A DNA stretch of 14,970 bases, taken from NCBI GenBank assembly GCA_019421365.1, contig JAHZFJ010000051.1, positions 1 through 14,970 on the forward strand, in the 5' to 3' direction. The position numbers and the translations under genes were made by a program. Positions 1 to 7,930 of this stretch are shown piece after piece; the first letter of the stretch is position 1, and each line of letters begins with the position of its first letter. This DNA comes from Lachnospiraceae bacterium (GTDB taxonomy: Bacteria; Bacillota; Clostridia; Lachnospirales; Lachnospiraceae). Under the pieces are notes generated by a model, which saw only the letters and a program-made list of their open reading frames with translations, was not told where the DNA came from and searched no databases.

Positions 1-1
1 G

Positions 2-442
2 CTAGAGCTGCATAAATTTTATACTCTAGTGTTACAATTTCGCTTGACTAGAACACTACAAGAAGAATGTAAAGCATATGATAACCTGATTCAAAATATA
101 GGTGGTATTGATTTGCAGTTATTAGGGATTGGGCATAATGGACACATTGGTTTTAATGAACCAAATCAAGCATTCGAAAAAACAACGCATATAGTAGAGT
201 TGGGAGAAACAACAATCAATGCCAATGCTAGGTTTTTCGATTATATTGAAGATGTACCAAAAAGGGCTATAACTATGGGAATTAAGTCAATCATGCAAGC
301 GAAGAAAATAGTTTTAGTCGCCAATGGAGCAGATAAAGAAGAGATTATTAATAAAGCTCTTTATGGACCAGTAACCCCAGTCATACCAGCTTCCATATTG
401 CAGTTACATCCGGATCTAACTGTAATCTGCTGTTTTGAATAA
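2..442 (+). pseudogene. nagB: C-terminal part of glucosamine-6-phosphate deaminase (NagB-like), probably truncated
   Basis: NagB converts glucosamine-6-phosphate to fructose-6-phosphate and ammonia in the cytoplasm. From about position 53 the translation matches the family: an EECKAYD stretch, GGIDLQLLGIGHNGHIGFNEP with the catalytic-loop His and Glu, a NANARFF segment, a TMGIKSIM segment and a C-terminal PASILQLHPDLTVI. Only about 127 family residues are present, against a usual 240-270. The reading frame is open to the window edge, so the missing start could lie outside. However, the roughly 17 codons before EECKAYD do not resemble NagB: the usual Asn-Pro-Gly-type segment is absent, and neither other frame restores it. 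The product also stops right after VICCFE, where relatives usually continue for several more residues. A GTG at 29 has no ribosome-binding site. I read this as a 5'-deleted remnant with an eroded end, but an intact gene cut by the window edge cannot be excluded. Confidence 0.6.
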
Positions 443-460
443 AAAACTAAAGTACAAAAA

Positions 461-493
461 AAGAGCTCTCTACCAATGCGGTAGAGAGCTCTT
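461..493. terminator. Bidirectional hairpin terminator between nagB remnant and DUF1292 gene
   Basis: A perfect 14-bp stem (461-474 with 480-493, AAGAGCTCTCTACC against its complement) encloses a 5-base loop. On the minus strand it follows the DUF1292 stop codon (499-501) by five bases, and the stem is followed by a T-rich tract (complement of 456-460 and of 441-446). On the plus strand it follows the nagB remnant, but its downstream T run is short (497-500). It probably serves mainly the minus-strand gene. Confidence 0.88.
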
Positions 494-498
494 AAGTT

Positions 499-837
499 TT
501 ATTCTTCTTCGTCTAAGATTTCTTGGAATTCTTCATCATCAAGGAATTGATCGAATGCATCAGCAACAGCTTCGTATTCATCATCATCTTCGATGTTAAG
601 AAGTTCGATTTCTTCGTTTTCTAATTGTTTGAAACGGTATAAGAAAACTTCACCTTCATCATCGCTTTCTGCTTCTTCAACAGGTAATAAAGCAATGTAG
701 TCATTTCCGTTTACAGGGAAGATTGTTAATACAATACATTCCATCTCTGTTCCATCATCAAGAGTTAATGTTACCATTCCATGTTCTTCTTCGTTGCATC
801 CGCAATCGCAATTGATATCATGACGTTCGTCGCTCAT
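499..837 (-). CDS. DUF1292 family protein (YrzB-like), 112 aa
   Basis: This small, very acidic cytoplasmic protein resembles the DUF1292/UPF0473 family common in Firmicutes, whose function is not known to me. The core (about residues 21-90) has the family pattern MVTLTLDDGTEMECIVLTIF, a short loop, then a YIALLPVEE strand and a VFLYRF strand. The last 35 residues are almost all Asp and Glu. An N-terminal extension carries C10-D-C12-G-C14 followed by acidic residues and H19, a possible metal-binding patch that is inference only. The ATG is preceded by GAGG about 9 bases upstream (complement of 847-850). The gene is monocistronic, ends at the hairpin at 461-493, and is transcribed away from the plus-strand gene at 1190. 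In many Firmicutes this family sits near Holliday-junction-resolvase-like and alanyl-tRNA synthetase genes; neither is visible here. Confidence 0.88.
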   Translation of the reverse strand: MSDERHDINCDCGCNEEEHGMVTLTLDDGTEMECIVLTIFPVNGNDYIALLPVEEAESDDEGEVFLYRFKQLENEEIELLNIEDDDEYEAVADAFDQFLDDEEFQEILDEEE

Positions 838-905
838 TAAAAATACCTCATTTCTTTATAATTGAGATTGTCACAGTAAGTAATTTTAGTTATCTTCTGT
901 GCATT

Positions 906-934
906 AATTTACTGTAACTTATTTCCTATTGTAA
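906..934 (-). promoter_or_regulatory. Candidate promoter for the DUF1292 gene with overlapping dyad
   Basis: On the minus strand, TTACAA (929-934) and TAAATT (906-911) are separated by 17 bases and would give a leader of about 60 bases before the ATG at 837. A 7-bp inverted repeat, ACTTATT (917-923) with AATAAGT (933-939), overlaps the spacer and -35 box and could be an operator. Both boxes are imperfect in very AT-rich DNA, so support is weak. Confidence 0.35.
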
Positions 935-1073
935 TAAGTGAAAAATTACTTCGAGTAAGCTAATGTTTCTCTTTAATATGAATGTATCAGATTGAATAAA
1001 AAAAAGCAAGGTGTTATTTTGTTAAAGCCTTATAAAATTCATTGATTTAATTGCAAAAAACAGTAAAAATATA

Positions 1074-1101
1074 TTGACTTTATTGTAAAATAGCATAAAA
1101 T
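1074..1101 (+). promoter_or_regulatory. Candidate sigma-70-type promoter for the disordered-protein gene
   Basis: TTGACT (1074-1079) and TAAAAT (1096-1101) are spaced by 16 bases, about 90 bases upstream of the GTG start at 1190. A second TATAAT at 1134-1139 lacks a good -35 box and could be an alternative start. No dyad is evident. Confidence 0.45.
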
Positions 1102-1189
1102 AATTAAGAGCGGTATATTATGCTACTAAAAGGTATAATAGAAAAATACCTATTTATTGAACATTCACAGTTTAGGAGGAGAACATTCA

Positions 1190-1879
1190 GTGGTTACAAG
1201 CAATGCTAATGATAGCAGACCAAGAGAAAACCGTAGCAACGAGACGAGAAACAACAATTATAAACCTAGAGTAAATCGTGATAATGAAAATCGCGGTGAA
1301 GGTAGAACTTATAATGGGAACCGTGAGAATCGTCCGTTTAATAAGGAAGGAAGACCTTATAACAAAGACGCTAAACCATTTAACAGAGAATCAAGACCTT
1401 ATAACAAACAAGGTGATTCAAACAACCGTACCGATAGACCTGCAAGACCATATAAAAGAGATGGAGAATCAACAGAACGTACAGGTGGTTATCAAAGAGA
1501 TAACAATGGCTTTAGAGGAAAAGATACAAGAGGTGGAAGCTATAATAGCTACAATAAAGACCGTGGTGGATTTAATAAAGACCGCGATTACGATACGGAC
1601 AGAAATGAAGGTAGATCTGGTAAAAGCTACGGCAGCAAAGACCAAAGAATGAAAGATGCCCCAACAAAAGAGAAAGAACAGCAACCAGACAAGTTTGAGA
1701 CTATTAAGCGCTTAGAACGCGAAAAAAAGGCTATGCAAAAGAAACAAGAAAGCAAGAAGACAGAAAAACAAGCGAAGCCACAAGTGAAACAAAAAAGAGC
1801 TAAGAATATCGATTGGACTCGTGGATATCAAAATGGTCTATATGACGATGATGATGAAGATTACACAATGTTAATGTAA
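1190..1879 (+). CDS. Low-complexity Arg/Asn/Gly-rich disordered protein with acidic C-terminal tail, 229 aa
   Basis: I do not recognise a named family. GTG at 1190 is the chosen start because AGGAGG (1174-1179) lies 10 bases upstream. An upstream in-frame TTG at 1157 would add 11 residues but has no such site. Residues 1-165 are disordered and rich in R, N, G, D and Y, with repeated R-P-[FY]-N-K motifs near 48-52, 55-59, 62-66 (K-P-F-N-R variant), 69-73 and 86-90, followed by RGG/GGF-type segments. Residues 168-205 form a strongly basic, probably helical Lys/Glu stretch. The last 24 residues differ sharply: NIDWTRGYQNGLY (206-218) and then a DDDDED cluster. There is no Cys and a single Trp (W209). 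The make-up resembles the RGG-type tails of bacterial RNA helicases, so RNA binding or ribonucleoprotein assembly is plausible but inferred. The gene stands alone between its own promoter and terminator. Confidence 0.75.
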   Translation: MVTSNANDSRPRENRSNETRNNNYKPRVNRDNENRGEGRTYNGNRENRPFNKEGRPYNKDAKPFNRESRPYNKQGDSNNRTDRPARPYKRDGESTERTGGYQRDNNGFRGKDTRGGSYNSYNKDRGGFNKDRDYDTDRNEGRSGKSYGSKDQRMKDAPTKEKEQQPDKFETIKRLEREKKAMQKKQESKKTEKQAKPQVKQKRAKNIDWTRGYQNGLYDDDDEDYTMLM

Positions 1880-1954
1880 TACGAGTGTACGATTTATAAG
1901 ATAAAATTCGTATGATATACCTTATGTTATATCACGTATAAGAATAGAGAGAAG

Positions 1955-1998
1955 AAGAAGAATTCTAATTTTCATAGGAATTCTTCTTTTTTGTTTTT
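1955..1998 (+). terminator. Rho-independent terminator after the disordered-protein gene
   Basis: The 11-bp stem AAGAAGAATTC (1955-1965) pairs with GAATTCTTCTT (1978-1988) and runs into a long T-rich tract (1985-2007 is nearly all T with two G). The stem is AT-rich, but the U tract is very strong. It lies 75 bases after the stop codon. Confidence 0.85.
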
Positions 1999-2012
1999 TG
2001 TTTTTTGTTACA

Positions 2013-2041
2013 TTGCAGATTGCGAACAAATGTACTATAAT
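2013..2041 (+). promoter_or_regulatory. Candidate promoter for the helicase/HAD operon
   Basis: TTGCAG (2013-2018) and a perfect TATAAT (2036-2041) are separated by exactly 17 bases. Initiation near 2048 would give a leader of about 120 bases before the ATG at 2170. That leader would contain the whole 2081-2133 inverted repeat. Confidence 0.6.
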
Positions 2042-2080
2042 TATAATTAATAGAAATGAGACTTGATATAGTATTACATT

Positions 2081-2133
2081 TGCGTAACTGTTCAGAGCCA
2101 ATCTTTAAAATCTAGTCTCTGAACAGTTACGCA
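2081..2133. repeat. Perfect 17-bp inverted repeat in the helicase leader
   Basis: TGCGTAACTGTTCAGAG (2081-2097) is perfectly complementary to 2117-2133 across a 19-base spacer. No T tract follows on either strand, so it does not look like an ordinary terminator. It lies 36 bases before the helicase start codon and downstream of the candidate promoter, so it would fold into a strong stem in the mRNA leader. It could also be a copy of a dispersed palindromic (REP/MITE-like) element or a binding site for a dimeric protein. Confidence 0.85.
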
Positions 2134-2169
2134 TTAGCTAAGAATAATAGTTACGAAAGGGATTGCAGA

Positions 2170-4602
2170 ATGTACAAGATTGTTGATCATGTTATTAAAG
2201 TTTCTGTGCGAAATCTTGTTGAATTCATTCTTCGGAGTGGGAATATTGATAATACACAGGTAACTACAGCAGATACCGACGCGATGCAGGAAGGCAGCCG
2301 TATTCATCGTAAGATTCAAAAGCGAATGGGAAGTGAGTATCAAGCCGAGGTACCGCTAAGTATTACTGTACCTGCATTTGTTTTGGACGAGGAATATACG
2401 CTATGTGTGGAAGGACGTGCAGATGGTATTATCCACACAAGTAAATTGAATGAAGAGAATAACCTATATGAGAATGTAGTAATCATAGATGAAATAAAAG
2501 CCATATATATGGAACTAAGCTTTTTAAAAGAGGCATCACCAGTACATCTTGCACAGGCTATGTGCTATGCGTACATTACAGCTAAGAAAGAAGAACTTGA
2601 TTCTATTGGTGTAAGAATGTCTTACTGCAACATTGAGACTGAGCAGATGAAGTATTTTGAAGAAACCTATACGTATTCTTATTTGGAAAAATGGTTTAAA
2701 GATTTGACTTCTGAATTTGCTAAGTGGATGGAGTGGCAGTGCAATTGGATACAGAAACGTAATAATTCTATTAAAGGTGTAGAGTTCCCATTTCCTTATA
2801 GAGAAGGTCAAAGGGACCTAGTAACAGGAGTATACAAAACTATTATAAGAGATAAGAAGCTCTATATCGAGGCACCAACTGGGGTTGGTAAGACAATCTC
2901 AACGGTATATCCTTCTGTTAAGGCTATGGGGGAGGGCTACAGCAACAAGCTATTTTATATGACGGCTAAGACAATTACAAGAACTGCAGCAGAGGATACG
3001 TTTAGAATCTTACAAGACAAAGGAATGCAACTGAAAGTAACTACGATTACAGCGAAAGAGAAATTCTGTATTCTAGAAAAGACAGAATGTAATCCAGGTG
3101 CATGTGAGAGAGCGGCAGGACATTATGACCGTGTTAATGATGCGGTATATGATTTGATTACCCATGAGAATGCCATCACCAGAGAATTGATACTAGAATA
3201 TGCGGCAAAACATAGTGTTTGTCCATTCGAAATGTGCTTAGATGTTACAAATTGGTCAGATGCAGTAATTTGTGATTATAACTATGTATTTGATCCTAAT
3301 GTATATCTTAGAAGATTCTTTGCAAATGATACGAAGAATGATTACATCTTCTTAATTGATGAGGCGCATAACCTTGTTGAACGTGCTAGAGAGATGTATA
3401 GTGCGCAATTATTTAAGCAGCATTTTCTTGATGTAAAGAAATTCGTAGCGGGATATAGTAAGAAGATGGCGACGCGATTAGAAGCATGTAATAGTAGTCT
3501 ACTCAAGTTAAAGAGAGACTGTGAAGAGTGTGAGATTGTAGAAAGTATTGGTGATCTTGTACTACAACTGATGAGACTTCTCACAGAATTTGAGGAATTC
3601 TTGGTAGAGTGGAAGAACTTTGATAATAGAGATCGATGTTTGGAACTGTATTTACAGATTAGGCATTTTCTCAATATGCATGAGTTGTTAGATGAGAACT
3701 ATTTAATTTACACAGATTATGATGAAAAGGAAGGATTCCGAGTAAGATTACAATGTATGAATCCTGCCAGAAATCTAGCAACTTGTTTAGCAAAGGGAAA
3801 GAGTGCAATTTTCTTCTCGGCAACGTTGTTACCGATTCACTATTATAAAGACCAATTATCAGGGACAGAAGAGGATTATGCTATCTACGCACCTTCTCCA
3901 TTCGAAAAGGATAAGCGTTTACTTGTTATCGGAAATGATGTCAGCACCAAATATACGAGAAGAAATCAGAATGAATATCAAAAGATTGCAACCTATATTA
4001 TTAGTCTAGCCAATTCAAGAGTCGGTAACTATATGGCGTTCTTCCCGTCGTATCAATTAATGAATGAGGTAGGGAAAATACTAGAAGAGAAGATTCTTCT
4101 GGGAGAACTAAGAGCACAGGTTGATTTACAACATAATACAATGACAGAGAGGGAAAAAGAACAATTTCTAGAAGATTTTGTGGAAGACCCTGATGAAACA
4201 AGAATTGGCCTATGTGTTATGGGGGGAATCTTTAGTGAAGGTATTGACTTGCGTAGCAACCGATTAATTGGAGTTATTATTGTAGGTACAGGACTTCCCA
4301 TGGTATGTAATGAGAGAGAGCTCTTTCGTTCTTATTATGATAGGTATAATGGAAATGGCTTTGATTATGCGTATCTATACAACGGGATGAATAAAGTATT
4401 GCAGTCTGCGGGACGTGTAATTCGAACAAGGGAAGACCATGGTGTTATAGTACTATTAGATGAGCGCTTCACAAATAGGCAATACCAGAACCTGTTTCCT
4501 AGAGAATGGTTTCCTCATGAAGTGACAGGGTATATTAACTTCCCATCTATGGTGGAGGAGTTTTGGGAGAAAGTAGATAAGAAAGAAGGAGTAAACTTAT
4601 GA
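2170..4602 (+). CDS. PD-(D/E)XK nuclease fused to XPD/DinG-type superfamily 2 DNA helicase, 810 aa
   Basis: The protein combines a nuclease and an ATP-dependent DNA helicase and probably acts on cytoplasmic DNA in repair or processing. Residues 35-140 form a RecB/Cas4-like PD-(D/E)XK fold: EGSRIH (His46), EGRADG (Asp85), DEIKA (Glu108-x-Lys110) and Q129-x3-Y133. The helicase follows: Walker A APTGVGKT (235-242), a cysteine-rich insert (C300, C307, C312, C351, C356) typical of the iron-sulfur domain of XPD/Rad3/DinG enzymes, DEAH (397-400), SAT (550-552), GGIFSEGIDL (685-694) and QSAGRVIR (745-752). All key residues of both domains look intact, so both activities are predicted. The ATG follows AAAGGGA by about 7 bases. 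The stop overlaps the next start (ATGA), so translation is coupled to the HAD phosphatase. Standard DinG lacks this N-terminal nuclease; 810 residues fits the fused form seen in clostridia. The substrate is unknown. Confidence 0.92.
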   Translation: MYKIVDHVIKVSVRNLVEFILRSGNIDNTQVTTADTDAMQEGSRIHRKIQKRMGSEYQAEVPLSITVPAFVLDEEYTLCVEGRADGIIHTSKLNEENNLYENVVIIDEIKAIYMELSFLKEASPVHLAQAMCYAYITAKKEELDSIGVRMSYCNIETEQMKYFEETYTYSYLEKWFKDLTSEFAKWMEWQCNWIQKRNNSIKGVEFPFPYREGQRDLVTGVYKTIIRDKKLYIEAPTGVGKTISTVYPSVKAMGEGYSNKLFYMTAKTITRTAAEDTFRILQDKGMQLKVTTITAKEKFCILEKTECNPGACERAAGHYDRVNDAVYDLITHENAITRELILEYAAKHSVCPFEMCLDVTNWSDAVICDYNYVFDPNVYLRRFFANDTKNDYIFLIDEAHNLVERAREMYSAQLFKQHFLDVKKFVAGYSKKMATRLEACNSSLLKLKRDCEECEIVESIGDLVLQLMRLLTEFEEFLVEWKNFDNRDRCLELYLQIRHFLNMHELLDENYLIYTDYDEKEGFRVRLQCMNPARNLATCLAKGKSAIFFSATLLPIHYYKDQLSGTEEDYAIYAPSPFEKDKRLLVIGNDVSTKYTRRNQNEYQKIATYIISLANSRVGNYMAFFPSYQLMNEVGKILEEKILLGELRAQVDLQHNTMTEREKEQFLEDFVEDPDETRIGLCVMGGIFSEGIDLRSNRLIGVIIVGTGLPMVCNERELFRSYYDRYNGNGFDYAYLYNGMNKVLQSAGRVIRTREDHGVIVLLDERFTNRQYQNLFPREWFPHEVTGYINFPSMVEEFWEKVDKKEGVNL

Positions 4603-5264
4603 AGAAGAAAGCAGCGATATTTGATTTAGATGGAACAATTGCAGATACACTTGAATCAATAGCATATTCTACTAATGTGACATTAGAATCATTAGGACTT
4701 AAGAAAAGACCAGTGGAAGAATATAATTATTATGCTGGTGATGGTGCAGATGTATTAGTTATGCGTGCATTAAAAGCAGCCTGTGGGAATGATGAACAAG
4801 CAGAGGAGTTATATCCACGTGCACGTGCTAAATATAAAGAAGTGTTTGTAGACTACTGTATGTATAATGTGAAGCCATTTGATGGAATGGTAGAGCTACT
4901 TGAAGGATTAAAGGCCAGGGGAATTAAGATTGGTGTATTATCCAATAAACCACATGATAGAGCTGTAGATGTAGTTAATGAACTTTTTGGAGATGGATAT
5001 TTCGACCTTGTTTGTGGTCAAAAAGAAGGGATACCGAAGAAGCCTGATCCAAGCGGAGCAAAAATTATGTTGCAGGAGTTTGGCGTAGATGCAGCCGAAT
5101 GCCTATACATTGGTGATACGAATGTAGACATGCAAACTGGCAAGAATACTGGAATGTTTACGATAGGAGTATTATGGGGCTTTCGTGACCGTGAGGAGCT
5201 AGAGAATAATAATGCGGATGCTATTATTACACATCCGCTTGAGTTATTAGAATATACTGAGTAG
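4599..5264 (+). CDS. HAD-family hydrolase, phosphoglycolate phosphatase-like, 221 aa
   Basis: This is a cytoplasmic magnesium-dependent phosphatase of the haloacid dehalogenase superfamily with a helical cap (subclass I), closest in style to Gph/phosphoglycolate phosphatase and PgmB/YjjG-type enzymes. The motifs are complete: DLDGT with nucleophile Asp9 and Asp11, a cap at about residues 17-92, motif II LSNKP (Ser115), motif III KKPDP (Lys147/148), motif IV IGDTNVDM (Asp173, Asp177) and a terminal GVLWGF. The start ATG shares bases with the helicase stop and is preceded by GAAGGAG inside the helicase gene. Gph in other bacteria removes the 2-phosphoglycolate released when 3'-phosphoglycolate DNA ends are repaired. 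Pairing with a nuclease-helicase would suit such a clean-up role, but this is inference and the substrate could be any small phosphate ester. No clear terminator is visible before the convergent gene 29 bases on. Confidence 0.88.
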   Translation: MKKKAAIFDLDGTIADTLESIAYSTNVTLESLGLKKRPVEEYNYYAGDGADVLVMRALKAACGNDEQAEELYPRARAKYKEVFVDYCMYNVKPFDGMVELLEGLKARGIKIGVLSNKPHDRAVDVVNELFGDGYFDLVCGQKEGIPKKPDPSGAKIMLQEFGVDAAECLYIGDTNVDMQTGKNTGMFTIGVLWGFRDREELENNNADAIITHPLELLEYTE

Positions 5265-5293
5265 TTATCTTGTGTGTTTTATCATAATTAGGA

Positions 5294-6178
5294 TTACCAA
5301 TTATAATGCTTTCGTCCTTCCAAAAAGTCAAGCCGTTTGAAGCGATTATATAGACTATTCAGTAGGAAGAATAACAAAGCGCCAACTATACCACCAAGAA
5401 CTCCAAGTAACACATGCTCCACATCTGCAACTTCATGTGCGATAAAGTGTTTGCAGACCTCCATAACTATAGGTAATAAGAAGAGCAAGAATAATCTAAG
5501 TATGTGCCCTTTATTCTTGAATAACAAAGTAATATAGAAACCATAAGGTAATGTTACAAGAATAGAAACAACTATATATTGTATTAGTGGATTAATATCA
5601 GTGTTATTATAGATGGAATCTTCGATATAGCAAGCAATTCTATAAAAAGGTATTATATTACGATTGGCGGCGTCATTAAACGATTGACTCATTGTATCAC
5701 TTATACAAGGTAAAGTAATTGGTTTTATAACAATAATAAGCGCCAAAAATCCAATATAATAGATAATTAATTGGGTTGTACTTTTTTTGAAGAAGCTATT
5801 AAAGTGCTCGTATTGTTCTCTTGAATCTCGAAGGTTATAAAAGATGGAGCATAGCATAGGCATTAACCAATTAAGCAATATAAGAGTGGGTAGCTTTTGA
5901 CTATACTCGAGAGAGAAAGTGTCTCCTTTCATATAGATAAAACCTATAATACATGAACTGAATAAGACAAGAATGAAGCTATATAAGAATCCAGAGTCGA
6001 AACTTTTGGAGGTTTGAATGAATATACTAGTACAGAGGATGAGAACAAAACTTATTATGACTAGAGCTAGCGTACTGTTGGTACAATAATAGATAAAAAA
6101 GAATTCAAGTCCCAAGGTTAGTAAACTTATAACGTCAATAATTGTAGTGAGTCGAACAGAAAGACGATTCATTAGCAT
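5294..6178 (-). CDS. VanZ-like family integral membrane protein, 294 aa
   Basis: The C-terminal half has the VanZ-like pattern: NIIPF (174-178), a helix with P211-x-G213 (the family's N-x-P-x-G-type segment), a helix ending in ME(240)VCKHF, then a D-V-E-H-V-L-L-G-V-L-G-G-I-V-G stretch (252-266) that corresponds to the family's D-V-x-x-N-x-x-G-G-x-x-G signature. The N-terminal half adds about four further membrane helices (roughly 11-31, 36-55, 63-83 and 95-114), and there is one more near 136-155. VanZ of enterococci raises teicoplanin resistance, but most relatives have no defined role, so only a membrane location is claimed. AAAGGA lies just before the ATG at 6178. The second ATG at 6172 has slightly better spacing and could be the real start. 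A weak minus-strand promoter (TTGTAT at 6238-6243, TATTAA at 6216-6221) is possible. The gene is convergent with the HAD gene and divergent from the one at 6382. Confidence 0.75.
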   Translation of the reverse strand: MLMNRLSVRLTTIIDVISLLTLGLEFFFIYYCTNSTLALVIISFVLILCTSIFIQTSKSFDSGFLYSFILVLFSSCIIGFIYMKGDTFSLEYSQKLPTLILLNWLMPMLCSIFYNLRDSREQYEHFNSFFKKSTTQLIIYYIGFLALIIVIKPITLPCISDTMSQSFNDAANRNIIPFYRIACYIEDSIYNNTDINPLIQYIVVSILVTLPYGFYITLLFKNKGHILRLFLLFLLPIVMEVCKHFIAHEVADVEHVLLGVLGGIVGALLFFLLNSLYNRFKRLDFLEGRKHYNW

Positions 6179-6381
6179 AACATCCTTTCGTTTGTTAAAT
6201 GGTTTTGTAAAATACTTAATAATCTTAATAAAAACATATACAAAATTTATATTATTAGGTACTGTATGATATAGATATAAATTGGTTGGGAATAAGTAAC
6301 TAATACTAATTTACTATATAATTAAATATTTGTATAGGGGAAAATTGGATAGTATGGAAAAAATATGAGAGGGGTTGCGTT

Positions 6382-7026
6382 ATGAACTATCTAATTGAGG
6401 AATGGAAACTTCTATATAGAAGGCTTATTCGAATATATGCGATATACATGTCGTTACTTATTATACTTTTGTTGTTACCAGAAGCAGTAAAGAGTTGGGG
6501 AAATGTAATACCAGATCTTGTATTCACATTGATCTCCGCTTTCTTTTTAGTAGGAACGATAGTGTTATTGGCATATCCGAGTTACAATCTAGTTGTTATG
6601 ATAAAAGAAAAGAATCATAGACTTTCGAAAGTTAAGGTAGCTAGTTATTATCAAACAATTATTTGTAAAATAATTATCAATATAATGGTGTTTGCATCTG
6701 GAATGATACTTGGTGGATTGGCTGAGTCTAGCATGCGTAAATTTAGTGCATTGGGCATATCCTACTATGAATTTAATTTAAGTAAGGCATTTGCTCAGGC
6801 TATTATGGCCTATGGGGTCTTCTTGCCAGTATTAATTGCGTTCGTTTATCTATTAGTATCTAAAAGATGTGCATATAATCGTGGGCTTTTTACCTTTCTT
6901 ATAGTGTCATTGATCTATAATAGTGTCAACGGGGTGAAGTTTAATAGTATTCTACTATATCTTGGTGAAATCATATTTGGGATTTTCATGGTGTGGATGA
7001 TAAAAAGGATTTATTGTAGAGAATGA
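6382..7026 (+). CDS. Unknown integral membrane protein with about six transmembrane helices, 214 aa
   Basis: I do not recognise a specific family. Hydrophobic helices are visible near residues 16-34, 44-66, 92-113, 138-160, 168-184 and 188-208. A charged loop (VMIKEKNHRLSKVKV, 72-86) lies between helices 2 and 3, and short basic stretches occur at both ends. The layout is reminiscent of small ABC-2-type permeases, but no ATPase gene lies nearby, so this is only a structural likeness. The ATG follows AGAGGGG at a good distance. The nearest neighbours are also membrane proteins of unknown function (VanZ-like on the opposite strand, YczE-like downstream after 158 bases), and a separate candidate promoter lies before the latter. 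No terminator is evident after the stop. Confidence 0.75.
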   Translation: MNYLIEEWKLLYRRLIRIYAIYMSLLIILLLLPEAVKSWGNVIPDLVFTLISAFFLVGTIVLLAYPSYNLVVMIKEKNHRLSKVKVASYYQTIICKIIINIMVFASGMILGGLAESSMRKFSALGISYYEFNLSKAFAQAIMAYGVFLPVLIAFVYLLVSKRCAYNRGLFTFLIVSLIYNSVNGVKFNSILLYLGEIIFGIFMVWMIKRIYCRE

Positions 7027-7096
7027 AATGTTTTTATATACGAAGATTTACTTAAACATAATAACATAGGATAATACAATTAGAAGATTTTAACAT

Positions 7097-7125
7097 TTGT
7101 AAATGAGATGAAAATCCTTTAAAAT
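7097..7125 (+). promoter_or_regulatory. Candidate promoter for the YczE-like gene
   Basis: TTGTAA (7097-7102) and TAAAAT (7120-7125) are separated by 17 bases and lie about 60 bases before the ATG at 7185. Downstream, CTTTGC (7151-7156) can pair with GCAAAG (7165-7170) in a small stem that touches the AAAGGA ribosome-binding site (7172-7177). Confidence 0.45.
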
Positions 7126-7184
7126 AAGGCGAGAGAAATACTTCGGTTAACTTTGCAGTTTTAGGCAAAGAAAGGATAAATTGA

Positions 7185-7852
<668 letters not shown>

Positions 7853-7863
7853 CGAAGTGTAAG

Positions 7864-7902
7864 CAGTCAGCCTGTCGAAAAGGTTGGCTGTTTTCTAATT
7901 TT
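7864..7902 (+). terminator. Rho-independent terminator after the YczE-like gene
   Basis: CAGTCAGCCT (7864-7873) pairs with AGGTTGGCTG (7881-7890), ten pairs including two G-U, across a 7-base loop. It is followed by TTTTCTAATTTT (7891-7902). It lies just after the GATA tract and separates this gene from the repeat pair upstream of sbcD. Confidence 0.85.
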
Positions 7903-7930
7903 ATCTAATGAAAAAAGAAATGAACTAATG

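Larger units (their letters stand above)
838..1189. other. Divergent intergenic region between DUF1292 gene and the disordered-protein gene
   Basis: This 352-base AT-rich gap holds the divergent start regions of the two flanking genes. I see candidate promoters on both strands and the ribosome-binding sites, but no credible gene, tRNA or strong hairpin. The middle (about 960-1060) shows nothing I can assign. Confidence 0.6.

Noticed and set aside
1278..1652. 124-codon open frame on the plus strand inside the disordered-protein gene
   Set aside because: It is out of frame with a gene that has a good ribosome-binding site, has no site of its own, and its Ile/Lys-rich translation mirrors the repetitive composition of the real frame.
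2170..4602. Type IV CRISPR CasDinG or a defence-island helicase
   Set aside because: The N-terminal PD-(D/E)XK fusion and the neighbouring HAD gene fit a housekeeping or repair helicase; no Csf, Cas or other defence genes are nearby.
5284..5304. Terminator between the convergent HAD and VanZ-like genes
   Set aside because: The only pairing is a six-base A/T stem without a T tract, too weak to support.
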